In this document: positions 36,991 through 46,282 of the stretch, piece by piece | Layout: each line of letters opens with the position of its first letter | Numbering within the stretch: the first letter of the stretch is position 1 | From: Asparagopsis taxiformis | Taxonomy: Eukaryota; Rhodophyta; Florideophyceae; Bonnemaisoniales; Bonnemaisoniaceae | Length of the DNA stretch: 64,000 nt | Assembly (NCBI GenBank): GCA_030407315.1 | Contig: JALQPE010001740.1 | Location: 62,001-126,000 of the forward strand | Direction: 5' to 3' | Made by a program: the position numbers and the translations under genes | The notes under the pieces: generated by a model | Told to the model about the DNA's origin: nothing | Seen by the model: the letters and a program-made list of their open reading frames with translations, nothing else | Databases searched by the model: none

Positions 36991-37604
36991 GGTAGTGAAG
37001 TGGAAAACGAGTATGTAATCGAGAGACGATATTCAAGTCAATGAAGAAGTTGGATATAAGAAGAAAGGTTTGGTGAACGGTGGACTAAGGCTTTTCAATA
37101 AAAGTGATAGGCTGGTGGTGGGTGGTTGAGATTGTTCGAACACATCACACCAAGATGCAATCAATGGTTAGCTCCATGTGATCTTCGTTATCCCTTTTGG
37201 AAACGGCTAGAGATCTTCATGACGTTTGTACCCCAAAACGTGACACTTGGCGTTTCTTTCTTGGCCACCTTCAGAACTTTTTCGGTATATTCGAGAGCGA
37301 CACTTGGCGAAACTCCATTCAATACAGTTTCAGATTCGGCATCATCTAAACAGATACTAGACGTCCCTGAAATCTTTTGGGGGAAATCGATAAAATTTTA
37401 GCCAAGTCGAAGCACCACTGGACTTGCCCTCTTTTCATCTCCAACTCGATCGAACGATCCTGTCGCATTACAACCCGGACAGTAGACGTACAACCAATCC
37501 GTTTTTCAATCCTTCCCCGCCCAAACCACTACCACCTTTGCTCGTCGTGCGGCGTCGTTGCTTCGAGTCCTCAATTGCTCGTTCGCGCATCGAACCGAGA
37601 CATC
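36991..37604. other. Divergent promoter region CSP41b / B12D-like
   Basis: It is a 614-bp head-to-head spacer. The right 200 bp are C- and T-rich, like a leader. No gene was recognised. Confidence 0.4.
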
Positions 37605-38183
37605 ATGAGCAGCTGGGCTGCATTCCGTAAAACATGGATCAAGCCGGAGGTCTATCCTCTCATTGGTTCCATGGCTGCCGCCGTACTTGTCTGTGGTTCC
37701 GCTATGACGAACAAGATTCGTGACCCGACCGTCACGTGGAATAAGTCCAAGCGGGCAGGCGGCACATCAGCTGTCATCGAAGACGTCGACGAAGTCGTGC
37801 CGATGTGGAGCAGAGCAAAGAATAGCTCAACTGAAATCTTCAGTAAGGCTACCTATGTGATGGACTCCAAGCAAATCGTCTCGACAGATGGTCAGACATT
37901 CACGGTCACCGTAGGTGAGCCGGAGGAGGAAGAGGAGCCTGAAGAGGCAGCGGCACCGGAGGAGGAAGAAACCGCTGAAGAGGTTGAAACCCCCGTCGCA
38001 GCAGCTTTGGAAGTGGTTGATGAGGCTGCCGAAACAATCAATGCTGCTGTCGATGCTGCAATCGAGTCGGCTGCCGCTGCTGTTGCTGAAACAAAGGGAA
38101 CTGCCGCTTCCTCTGTGGCTGAGGCGCCCGAGATCGAGACTGTTTCCCCAACACCCCAATCACAAGAATCAGAACAAGCGTAA
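37605..38183 (+). CDS. B12D/NDUFA4 (MLRQ)-type membrane protein with acidic tail
   Basis: From the ATG at 37605 the protein has 192 residues. Residues 1-50 match the small B12D/MLRQ family: TWIKPEVYPLIGSMAAAVLV, one membrane helix, then DPTVTWNKSKR. Members are about 80-100 residues long and sit in the inner mitochondrial membrane as respiratory-complex accessory subunits. Here the family domain is followed by a normal spacer and then about 85 extra residues of almost pure Glu, Ala, Pro and Val (from EPEEEEEPEEAAAPEEEE). That acidic low-complexity extension is not known to me in the family. It could bind basic partners or be a lineage-specific expansion. Confidence 0.85.
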   Translation: MSSWAAFRKTWIKPEVYPLIGSMAAAVLVCGSAMTNKIRDPTVTWNKSKRAGGTSAVIEDVDEVVPMWSRAKNSSTEIFSKATYVMDSKQIVSTDGQTFTVTVGEPEEEEEPEEAAAPEEEETAEEVETPVAAALEVVDEAAETINAAVDAAIESAAAAVAETKGTAASSVAEAPEIETVSPTPQSQESEQA

Positions 38184-38834
38184 GCTGTTCCATTCGTGAT
38201 GCATCACTTTAGGTTCAGCCATCGATATCATTGCTGTCTTGTGATATCTAGGGATGCCATTTACAGTTTTTGACTTAAAGCACATTTGCGAAGCTTGCAT
38301 CCTGCATTTGTCATTTGCGATCACGAAACGTTGATGGCGCTAGAACACAATCTTCAGCCGGTCTCAGGTGTGGCACAGTACCTCTCGCATGGGGTTAACT
38401 TGTATCAAACATGTTATATTTCACTATAGATCCAGCTATCAATCACATTTGTCAATGGATCCGCGACTGGGCATCCGTTTGTCCAATGATTTAGAGATAA
38501 CATGTAATGATGTATTGATGAGTAAACATGTGAAGAACCGCACGAAAAAATGAACCCACTGATGATACGTGCAGCAATAAAAATATAACACTTTATGCAG
38601 CGAAATGACGAGGACACATGGTTCCCAGCCTTCCTTGGTTTGTGTTCGTCCCGTCAGGTTCCTGCACTTGTGCAGATGAACTAGACTGGTGCCGCAACGA
38701 ACATCTAATTCGATTAGATAAATTCTGGCAAGTCCTTTTCAATTTTCCCGCCGACGGCGACCTTGACAAACAACGCACACCACAATCCTTGCGTTATCTG
38801 TTCCTCAAACTCATAGATAACCTCCCTATCAGGC
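38184..38834. other. Intergenic, 651 bp, with overlapping upstream frame
   Basis: It holds the 3' UTR of the B12D-like gene and the promoter of the WD40 gene. An ATG-initiated 94-codon plus-strand frame (38618-38902) overlaps the WD40 start in another phase. Its product is unrecognised; it might be a regulatory upstream ORF or chance. Confidence 0.4.
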
Positions 38835-40064
38835 ATGGAGCCAGCAGTGCAGACGATACTGGCTCTGGAAAATCGCCAATTATTCCGGGGAGTTCTGTCT
38901 GAAAGTCAAGTGCCTCGCCCCCTTTCCGCTGCGAGTCTGCAAGCCAGCAGATTGGCTGCCTGCGAAGATGGATCTTTTGTTTTCGCATCTGGCTCAAATG
39001 TCTTCAAAGTGGAATGCTCACCATCACGAAAGAGAGCGAGGTCGCCTAGTACGGACAACACCACGGATGCGAGTGGTAAAGCGTCAGATGCTGTAGACGC
39101 AAGTGAGAACAAAGTGGTCTCTGAAGCTATTGCCGATGACTACATGGTACCAAAACAGTTTTCATCACTGCATACCGAGCGCTACATTTCGCACTGCACA
39201 CACCAGTCTGAAATCCATTCAGTGTCTGCGGACGATCATCGCGTCGCATCAGTTGATGCCTACGGGAAATGCGTGATTACAGTTGCAAATGCTGCCAAGC
39301 ACTCTGAAAATCCAGATGAGAAGAAGGAACAGGCGGAGACGGACTGCTTCGTATTGAACCCTGTCTCGGTTACGAACGGAGCACCTGGCTGGGCTGGAGC
39401 TGCTCTGAAATCGGGAAATTCTGGAGCGGCTGTAATCGGACGCCACTTTTTCCGCGATCTCACATTATTCGACCGCGATGTGCCAACACGCACGATCCAC
39501 AGTTTATTGCGCCCAGCCTCGCTCGGTTTTACTAGTGAGAATGTTGTTGCGGTTGCAGAGGGTGCTAGCATAGCGCTTTACGATTTTCGCACCGGCGAAC
39601 GCGGTGCATGCATAGGGAGAAAGTCCGTAGGAAGCAGGATGCTGCTCAGTCTAGACGTATCGAAGGATGGTGGGATTTTAGCTGCAGCAGGTATGGATCG
39701 GGTTGTTCATATATTTGACGTGAGAAGTATGGCGGTTCGAGATCGCTGGTCTGGGTGTTTGAAGTATGAATGTGCGGGGGTTTTGTTAAGCAGAGAGATG
39801 GAGGGCATGGCATATGTATGCAGTGTTGATAATGAAATATCGTGTGGTGCCTGGAGTGAGCACATGGCTGAGAAGATCAAACTCAATTTGGGAGAGTCGA
39901 AGTCAATTATGATGTCAGGTGCCAACGCTAAGAGTGTTAGACGAGCTTTTGGTTTCCGAGGTGACGTAAGGGTGACTGGTATGGCAAGAAGGGATGTCAA
40001 TGGAGAGGAGGTGGGAGTGATTTCCGAAGCTGGTGCTTTCTATCTATTACGAAAGTCAGTTTAG
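38835..40064 (+). CDS. WD40-like beta-propeller protein
   Basis: This is a 409-residue protein with degenerate WD40-type repeats. The best ones are ASIALYDFRTGERG, AAAGMDRVVHIFDVRSMAVR and the N-terminal AACEDGSFVFASGSNVFKV. A basic segment (SPSRKRARSPS, about 60-70) inserted between the first repeats could be a nuclear localisation signal. A likely Lys/Glu-rich loop lies near 155-165. The overall size fits a single seven-bladed propeller. No specific orthologue is recognised. The stop codon is 11 nt from that of the opposing EF-hand gene. Confidence 0.75.
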   Translation: MEPAVQTILALENRQLFRGVLSESQVPRPLSAASLQASRLAACEDGSFVFASGSNVFKVECSPSRKRARSPSTDNTTDASGKASDAVDASENKVVSEAIADDYMVPKQFSSLHTERYISHCTHQSEIHSVSADDHRVASVDAYGKCVITVANAAKHSENPDEKKEQAETDCFVLNPVSVTNGAPGWAGAALKSGNSGAAVIGRHFFRDLTLFDRDVPTRTIHSLLRPASLGFTSENVVAVAEGASIALYDFRTGERGACIGRKSVGSRMLLSLDVSKDGGILAAAGMDRVVHIFDVRSMAVRDRWSGCLKYECAGVLLSREMEGMAYVCSVDNEISCGAWSEHMAEKIKLNLGESKSIMMSGANAKSVRRAFGFRGDVRVTGMARRDVNGEEVGVISEAGAFYLLRKSV

Positions 40065-40075
40065 ACTTGATGTGG

Positions 40076-40600
40076 CTATGACTTGGCAGTATTCGTAATG
40101 AATTTGCATTCAAGGGCGAGGTCAGTAAATGAGGAACGGGATATGGTACTGGTGCCAGATGTATCCCAGAAACGTAACATATCCTTGGCCTCCTCGATAG
40201 TGTAAGGGAGTCCCAGATCATCGGCGACGCGCAGCAAGTCCGTCAACGTTATACGACCATTGCCATGTGGGTCGAACGTGCGGAATAGTTGATCGAGCAT
40301 GTGTAATTGTTTCTCAGACAGTTGCTCGGTTGACTGCTTTGGCTGTTGTTCAGCTGTCTGTGCGCCTTTCTTCTTCTTCACATTAGTGCGTTTAACTTGC
40401 TTCTGTGGTGGCCGCTTTCGTGGTGCTCCTGACGGGTCATCAACATCTGAAATGTAAGGTTCTGGGTCACTCTTGACTGAGTAGGACGAGTGCGATGAAT
40501 GGGTGTTTATAGAGGGCGAATGATCAGGAGTAAGTTGGCGGGGAGAAATTGATGGGGACGGCTTGCAGCGGCGGGATGGGTTGCGGCGCCTGGGAGGCAT
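40076..40600 (-). CDS. Centrin-like EF-hand protein
   Basis: This is a 174-residue protein. The N-terminal about 95 residues are basic, Ser/Pro/Lys-rich and disordered. The C-terminal part carries an EF-hand pair like the C-lobe of centrin: MLDQLFRTFDPHGNGRITLT, then DLLRVADDLGLPYTIEEAKD and a second hand. The first loop (DPHGNGRITLTD) keeps D1, N5, G6 and I8 but ends in Asp, not Glu. The second (DTSGTSTISRSS) lacks most calcium ligands. Only one site is likely to bind calcium, and weakly. A centrosomal, mRNA-export (Sac3/TREX-2) or nuclear role is possible for centrin relatives; the assignment is not firm. Confidence 0.75.
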   Translation of the reverse strand: MPPRRRNPSRRCKPSPSISPRQLTPDHSPSINTHSSHSSYSVKSDPEPYISDVDDPSGAPRKRPPQKQVKRTNVKKKKGAQTAEQQPKQSTEQLSEKQLHMLDQLFRTFDPHGNGRITLTDLLRVADDLGLPYTIEEAKDMLRFWDTSGTSTISRSSFTDLALECKFITNTAKS

Positions 40601-41170
40601 GGTTGCGGCGCTGGGCGGCGACGAGACGAGTCAGTTGTAGCTGGATGACGATAGTCGCGGAGCAGCGATGCAACGATGTGTTGCGTTGGTATCTAAATTA
40701 ATTTGGCTGAGCAGCGCTAATTTCGGCAGTGAGGTGTCAGATGAGCATGATTTAACATTAAAATTTGTTTGTGTCGATCAGTTTAAGAAATTCAGCGTGC
40801 AAGTCGCTTGCACTCGCACACCATCGCTCGCTGCATACGTAAGTAATTTTACGCCTCAGTCAATAATCTAAACGAATCGATCCTTTCGCACACTGCGAGC
40901 TGCCAAACTGCTGACCACTTCCGCAACTCACTCGCCACCAACTCCATTGAGGTATGACCACAAATTACGCATTTCAAACACTCATCTGACGTAAGCGCCT
41001 CTCTCGGTTTTGTTGGAAGCAGTGGTCACTTGCGGCATCGCTACCGTGACATACATACCAAATCAATTTGGCGACGGTGAAGGGCCCTGCTCTAGCGCTC
41101 TGTTCGAGTGCCAACGTTCTACGTACTGCTTCGCATTCCGTGATTACTATACTATATCCCAATCATTTTC
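40601..41170. other. Divergent spacer, 570 bp
   Basis: It lies head-to-head between the EF-hand gene and BLOC1S1. Two donor-like sequences (GTAAGT near 40840 and GTATGA near 40950) leave room for a non-coding first exon or an unrecognised spliced gene. Nothing firm was seen. Confidence 0.35.
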
Positions 41171-41688
41171 ATGTTTTCTGTACATGTGAAAGAGGCCGAA
41201 CGCCGGAAGCAGCCGCTCAAGCTCATCCTAGGTCAGTTCTATCAATAGATTGAAATCTATGTAACATCACGCCACGCCCACACTCACCATTTCCTCTCTG
41301 ATTGGTGCCTTCAAACAGATCAGGGCGATCAGCAAGTGGCAAAAGCTGCACACTCTTTCAGTGATACTTTGCTCACAGCAATAAGCAACGATGTTTCCAC
41401 AGTACGTCCGCACCCATATCTGCTACATACTTGCGTCTACACCCACTAATCATTTCTAGTCCCATTCGGTGTTTTCACCGCCAGGCTTACAATGCTGAAC
41501 GCCAGATAGAGACAGAGCTTAGAAACATAGAACGTCTACTCGTTTCGAACGCACGTCAGAATGAACAATGGATGGCACTGCTTTCGAGGCTCACAACAGA
41601 GCTCAAGGAACTCGGTGATATCACCAACTGGGTTGAATCCCTTGCTGCAGCTGCTGATGAAATAAAGAAACTCGCCGCTTCTACCTGA
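41171..41688 (+). CDS. BLOC1S1: BLOC1S1/GCN5L1-like subunit, three exons
   Basis: The coding exons are 41171-41231, 41319-41401 and 41485-41688, with introns of 87 nt (GTCAGT..CAG, phase 1) and 83 nt (GTACGT..CAG, phase 0). The joined frame gives 115 residues: MFSVHVKEAERRKQ, AAHSFSDTLLTAISNDVS, then AYNAERQIETELRNIERLL and LKELGDITNWVESLA. This matches the BLOC1S1 pattern, including its QAYxNQ-like block and the E-[IL]-GD-x-x-NW core near the C-terminus. The protein is an all-helical subunit of BLOC-1 and BORC, which act in endolysosome biogenesis and positioning; it is also linked to mitochondrial acetylation. An AG at 41459 lies about 10 nt from the likely branch site and would shift the frame, so the downstream CAG is preferred. 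Confidence 0.86.
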
Positions 41689-41810
41689 AGCAAGTGATTA
41701 TCCTAGTACAAATGTCTTTACAACTGATGCGAAAACATATTTCTAACCATGACCCTCTATACATTACAAACCGGGGCCGGAACTACCCTCTAGTTTGTAC
41801 ACTTGCTCAA

Positions 41811-42773
41811 TTAGCGCCTTGCAGCCCTCCGTCTCTCATTAGTCTTAGTGTAGACATGACATCTAGCGGAGGGCACTGAATGGCATATCCCTCTGCAGTG
41901 CGGACATAACCATTGCGATTGCTGTTGTTTTGCCTTCTCAAAGTCCCAGTTCAGTTCATTGAAACACGGTTCGCATACTGCCTTGCGACACTTCTTCTTA
42001 GCAAACAGATTGCTGCAGAATATCTTTTCCGACTTCTGGGTTCGTGAGCAGATGTGACAGAACCGCGATGGCACGGGAGAAGACGATTTAGACTTCTTCT
42101 TGGACACTGGCTTTCCTTGGACTCCGAGTTTGCGATCATAGGTCAGAGAAGACATAGTAGACATGCTCATTCTTAAGGGCGAAACAGATTGATATGACGA
42201 CCGTGTGGCATTCGTTTTCCTCAGCGGCTCAGATGCGACCTCAGTAGACGGAACATTGTAGTTTTGAAGATGCACTATCCGCGTATCATCTTGCATCCCC
42301 CATGGGGCTGCAGTAAATACGCCCTCGACAGAATGGGCATTGGATGGTGTGGGTGTGACCGCTTCCATGACAACCGAGTTGTAGAGACCCATATATGAAT
42401 TGTAAGGATTGTCGGACAGAACGGAGTCACATTCTGTGCTCTGGCTTAGCTGAACATCGGAGACATCGATGTCCAACAAATGTGAAGCCAGTACATCTCT
42501 GTTGCATTGGCTCTGTTGGGATGGCGGAGGAGTGAGCGGGTCCGGAGTCATCGTGAGGGTGATGTCACTGAGATAGGAGTCGTTCTGGAGGTCGAGGTGC
42601 TTTCTTGAAGGAGGGGTAACGGCCTCGAGCGCCTTTATGATGTCTGGGTCGTCGCAACCGGAGCTTGGACGATCAGCGTAGGCAGGCGGAGAGCACTGAG
42701 CCGGTAAAGGAGGGTCTACCGGCCAGACGAGATCAGCGGCCGTGAAGGAGGGAGTATGGTGAGGGGCAATCAT
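41811..42773 (-). CDS. CDCA7-type zinc finger protein (zf-4CXXC_R1), copy 2
   Basis: The first ATG (42773) gives 320 residues. The N-terminal about 235 residues are disordered and Pro/Ser/Thr-rich (repeated TP and SP pairs, suited to CDK sites). The C-terminal domain (about 238-310) repeats the family pattern: CHIC, a single Cys, CRKAVCEPC, LNWDFEKAKQQQ, CPHCRGIC, then RCHVY and a basic end (NERRRAARR). In copy 1 (16414-17265) the same domain sits mid-protein, followed by an Ala run and a tail. Both probably act in nuclear chromatin or DNA methylation through a HELLS-like remodeller (family knowledge). BLOC1S1 converges on it, with 122 bp between stops. Confidence 0.87.
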   Translation of the reverse strand: MIAPHHTPSFTAADLVWPVDPPLPAQCSPPAYADRPSSGCDDPDIIKALEAVTPPSRKHLDLQNDSYLSDITLTMTPDPLTPPPSQQSQCNRDVLASHLLDIDVSDVQLSQSTECDSVLSDNPYNSYMGLYNSVVMEAVTPTPSNAHSVEGVFTAAPWGMQDDTRIVHLQNYNVPSTEVASEPLRKTNATRSSYQSVSPLRMSMSTMSSLTYDRKLGVQGKPVSKKKSKSSSPVPSRFCHICSRTQKSEKIFCSNLFAKKKCRKAVCEPCFNELNWDFEKAKQQQSQWLCPHCRGICHSVPSARCHVYTKTNERRRAARR

Positions 42774-44680
42774 TGTTAGAAAGTCGAAATGGCAAGTTGT
42801 TGGGCCTAGTTCGGATAATGTGCAAGTGGGTCGTTGTCGAGGCTGCCTTGGCCTGTGGGGAACGGAAGGTGGTGAATATAAAGAGTGCCGCGGGCGGGAG
42901 AGTGGTGGGATGTGACGCGGGCGTAGCGACGGCTGGACAAGAGCGATTGCTGGCAAATAAGACGGCTATATTTGAATAACGGGGGTTTGATTGTACAGGG
43001 GTAGGGTTACGACGTATGCAAAGCTATACCCTTGGGTTTGGTTGTCAGACTAGCAAGGGGGTTTGTATTGTGAAGAATAGACTGAGATGAAGGATCAGTT
43101 CCAGCACAGCGGGGCATCCGAGTGGCGATGGACGCGAAAATGTGGGATGGTAACGGAAGGAAAAAAGTACGGGAGACATGATTGGAGTGACTAGATGAAT
43201 GGGGAACGTAGTTTGTATAGTTAAATGTAGAGGGGTATATTACAGGGAGAGTCACGGGGCTAATTGGAGGCCGAGGTGGCGTCGAGGTGGCGTGCCAGCG
43301 GGTTGTAGACGAAGGGCTGGTGACGATTATGAGCAGGACAGGTCTTCTCTCAGTCGCGGCCTGGATCGACGGTAGCGGCCGGCGGTTGTCAAAGGGTTTT
43401 TGTTTCAGTTTCGATTGTGACGGAGCAGCATGTGCAAAATGTTGTTGGCAAGAGAGTGTTGAACGTGTCACCAGTGGCCAGGATCGGACGAGAATTTTGG
43501 GGCATGTATGACGATAGGGGCCGGAGGCTGATAACTCTAAACAATATATGTCAGCATAGAAACATAGGTGGCGAAAGGCCAAATTGCATCATGTGTGTAA
43601 CATGAGTGGATCATACTGAGGCTGTGACTGGAAGTATTTATTGAACAACTGCTGTTTCTTAGGTTGTTGGCAATATAGGTTACGGGGCGGCGTTTGAGTG
43701 CGATACAGCAGACTCACTCGCTGGTCTGGATGAGCGAGCGCGATGGGATCGAGGCGAATGAGGCTATTGGTATTGATCCGCCAATTTTGTGTAATACGAG
43801 ACAACAAAGCTACTCTACGGCAGACGAGGCTCGGGTGTGCCTCGCTGCGCCTCGTTGTGTTGGCGTCGTGCTGTAGTGTACGGCGATAAGCTGAACTGCG
43901 GCGAGTTGTGCTGCTCAATCTGTCGATATATGTGGTTGGTTGACCAGGGTCCACTGCCTGGTGTACGGGTTATGTACACATATATATTGCGGATCAGAGC
44001 GAAGAATAGTGGCAGGCTAGCATTTCTGTGGCGCTATGCTACAGTAGAAGTTGCGGATGTCTGTCCGTTTTGGTGCGGCGGCGGCATCGAAGCGCCACCG
44101 ATAAAGGCACAACGCGTTGGTGCGTTGAAGCATTTGCTGAATTAAATTAATCAGGAGTATCATACGCACTGCAGCATGGATGATTTTGTGTTAAAGTTGA
44201 CAAGCGCTCAACGCGCACGACTGTGCTTCCATCTATGAGCCTTTTTATTATGATCCAACACCAAATGGATGAATGGTCCATCGCGCTCGGCGCCAAACAG
44301 GACTGTATTCGCACGAGTATAGCCGATAAGGCGTTGACCAACAAATCGCTCCAGCGCACCACCGCGGCGAAGACGTGGCCATTGCGGCCATTGCGCTCAA
44401 TACACCAGAGATCGTATTGATTGGTAACGAGCTGTTGCTGAAACAAGGAGCCAATGTGCTGCAACAAACAACTTGCTCCACTCCCTCTGATATTATTATA
44501 ACTACGACACGCGACGCACGCGAATCTCTCACAACCATATTCTCTACGATGATTGGAACAACAAATATGCCGCACAGTCTTCATCCGTTGCTTCGCCAGC
44601 CTTGGACACGTCGACGCACATCTCGATTTACACGAAAATCTCCGGATAATCCCGATCAAACACTACAGTACATACTCGAT
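42774..44680. other. Long intergenic stretch, 1.9 kb
   Basis: It holds the promoter of the zinc finger gene and the 3' region of MCAT, both leftward. Open frames are short or start without ATG. A plus-strand frame from about 44340 (with EDVAIAAIALNTPEIVLIG) looks somewhat coding but runs antisense into MCAT and has no ATG-supported start; a spliced gene near 44176-44660 is possible. No repeat or tRNA was seen. Confidence 0.35.
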
Positions 44681-45745
44681 CTAGACTTCCGACAACACGG
44701 GTGGCTGGTCATAGTTGACCACCGCCACCTTTCGATCAATCTTCTTCATAATTCCAGACAACGTTTTTCCAGGACCAACCTCTGTCCATCCGATATCCCC
44801 ACCTCCAAGTTTGTCGTCTGCTCGAATCATCTGCAAATTAGCTCCCCACCTAACCGGTTCAGTAAGTTGCCTCACCAACGCCTCCCTAATGTCCCCAACA
44901 ACATGCAGACCTCCTGTAACATTACTACAAACCGGCACAGACGGCAGACCGATATTCACTTCAGCCAATGCCTTTTCTAATTTATCCGCTGCCGGTTGCA
45001 TGAGCGGTGAATGAAACGCTCCAGCCACATCCAGTTTGATCGCACGGATTCCATGCTTCTCACCAAACTCCAACACTCGATCAATAGCAGCCAACTCACC
45101 AGAGAGCACCACCTGTCCAGGCGCGTTAAAATTGGCCGCCACAAGCACAGACCCCTTGCGACACTCACTCGCCACTTCATTCGCCTTCTCCTCATCGACG
45201 CCCACAAGCGCCACCATGCCACCACGCGTCTCATCCGCCGCATCCTGCATAGCCTTGCCGCGGAGAGTCACCAAACGTAGTCCATCTTCAAAAGAGATGG
45301 CCCCAGCAATAGCAAGCGCCGTGTACTCGCCGAGGGAGAGGCCGGCTGTTACTGTTAGCTTGTCGGCGTCGTACAAACCGAGGTCCAACATACCCTTCCA
45401 GATCGCCATTGACGTGGCGAAAATTGCCGGTTGCGCCACATCGGTGCGATCCAGCACTTCCTTCTCACCGGAGAACACAATGTTCGACAACAGGTCACCG
45501 AACATCTCGCCGAGCTGCTCATCAGCCGCTTCGAGCACTTCGGCCGCGATCGGGGACGCTGCCGCCCACGAACGACCCATTGTGAGCTTCTGCGCGCCCT
45601 GTCCCGGGCACAGGAGAACGCCCCCCGCGCTCGCGCGCGGCGTGTGTAGAGTGCGCGCGTGTCGTTGCACGGTCGGCAGACGCGTGGATTGCGAAAAGGT
45701 TCTCAAGAGTGTCGGTGGCGCAAACGCCGGCTTGTGCGGAAACAT
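44681..45745 (-). CDS. MCAT: Malonyl-CoA:ACP transacylase, plastid
   Basis: The first ATG (45745) gives 354 residues: a Ser/Thr/Arg-rich transit peptide (about 1-40) then a full FabD fold. GQGAQ lies near residue 49. The nucleophile motif is GLSLGEYTALA (Ser137), with Leu in place of the bacterial His, as plant-lineage MCATs have. ALRLVTLRG-type Arg context (LRLVTLRGKAMQ), GQVVLSGE and the catalytic His in AGAFHSPLM (near 243) follow. It transfers malonyl groups from CoA to acyl carrier protein, supplying the extender for plastid type II fatty-acid synthesis. No residue is missing. It diverges from importin-4. Confidence 0.95.
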   Translation of the reverse strand: MFPHKPAFAPPTLLRTFSQSTRLPTVQRHARTLHTPRASAGGVLLCPGQGAQKLTMGRSWAAASPIAAEVLEAADEQLGEMFGDLLSNIVFSGEKEVLDRTDVAQPAIFATSMAIWKGMLDLGLYDADKLTVTAGLSLGEYTALAIAGAISFEDGLRLVTLRGKAMQDAADETRGGMVALVGVDEEKANEVASECRKGSVLVAANFNAPGQVVLSGELAAIDRVLEFGEKHGIRAIKLDVAGAFHSPLMQPAADKLEKALAEVNIGLPSVPVCSNVTGGLHVVGDIREALVRQLTEPVRWGANLQMIRADDKLGGGDIGWTEVGPGKTLSGIMKKIDRKVAVVNYDQPPVLSEV

Positions 45746-46282
45746 GGTGCGCTTTGTGATTGGATGTGGGTGCGGAATGGGCACGCCGATGTAGATTTCG
45801 TCTTATTTGCTGTGAGCGATCGCGCGGGTGTCGAGAGGTTTGGCGAACGGAATTGATGGGAAGCGCGAGATGAGATGAGACTCGCTGAACTTGATCGAAG
45901 CCGATAGCTTGTTTCATAACACGGCACGGTTACGTTGCGAGCTGCAACTGTTGTTGCATGAGTTGGCTCGCATTCACCCAATTGTTTTTCGCCAAGCGTT
46001 TTGCTCTTGATATGATACCTTGCTCGCTGTACGCATACACCGCTACCGCCGTTCCGCGATTTGACGCCGTCGGGATGTACACGTGTGCAGTGTTCATATG
46101 CTGACAGGATCACAGCGCAACTATTGCAGAAACTGTAGCGCCGCAGCGGTTGTTGGGGCGGGCACCGTGCCTGAGGGCAAATCCGTCGTTATATCGCTGT
46201 TGCGGATGTCAACTCGCCTTCAATTAGACTAAAGAGCCGCTCGCGTTTCAATTGAACCCCTTCTTCACACAAACCATCAACT
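45746..46282. other. Divergent promoter region MCAT / importin
   Basis: It is a 537-bp head-to-head spacer with no further gene recognised. Confidence 0.4.

Noticed and set aside
44375..44980. 201-codon plus-strand frame near MCAT
   Set aside because: The right half is antisense to MCAT and the start is GTG, not ATG. The left third may be coding but cannot be supported.
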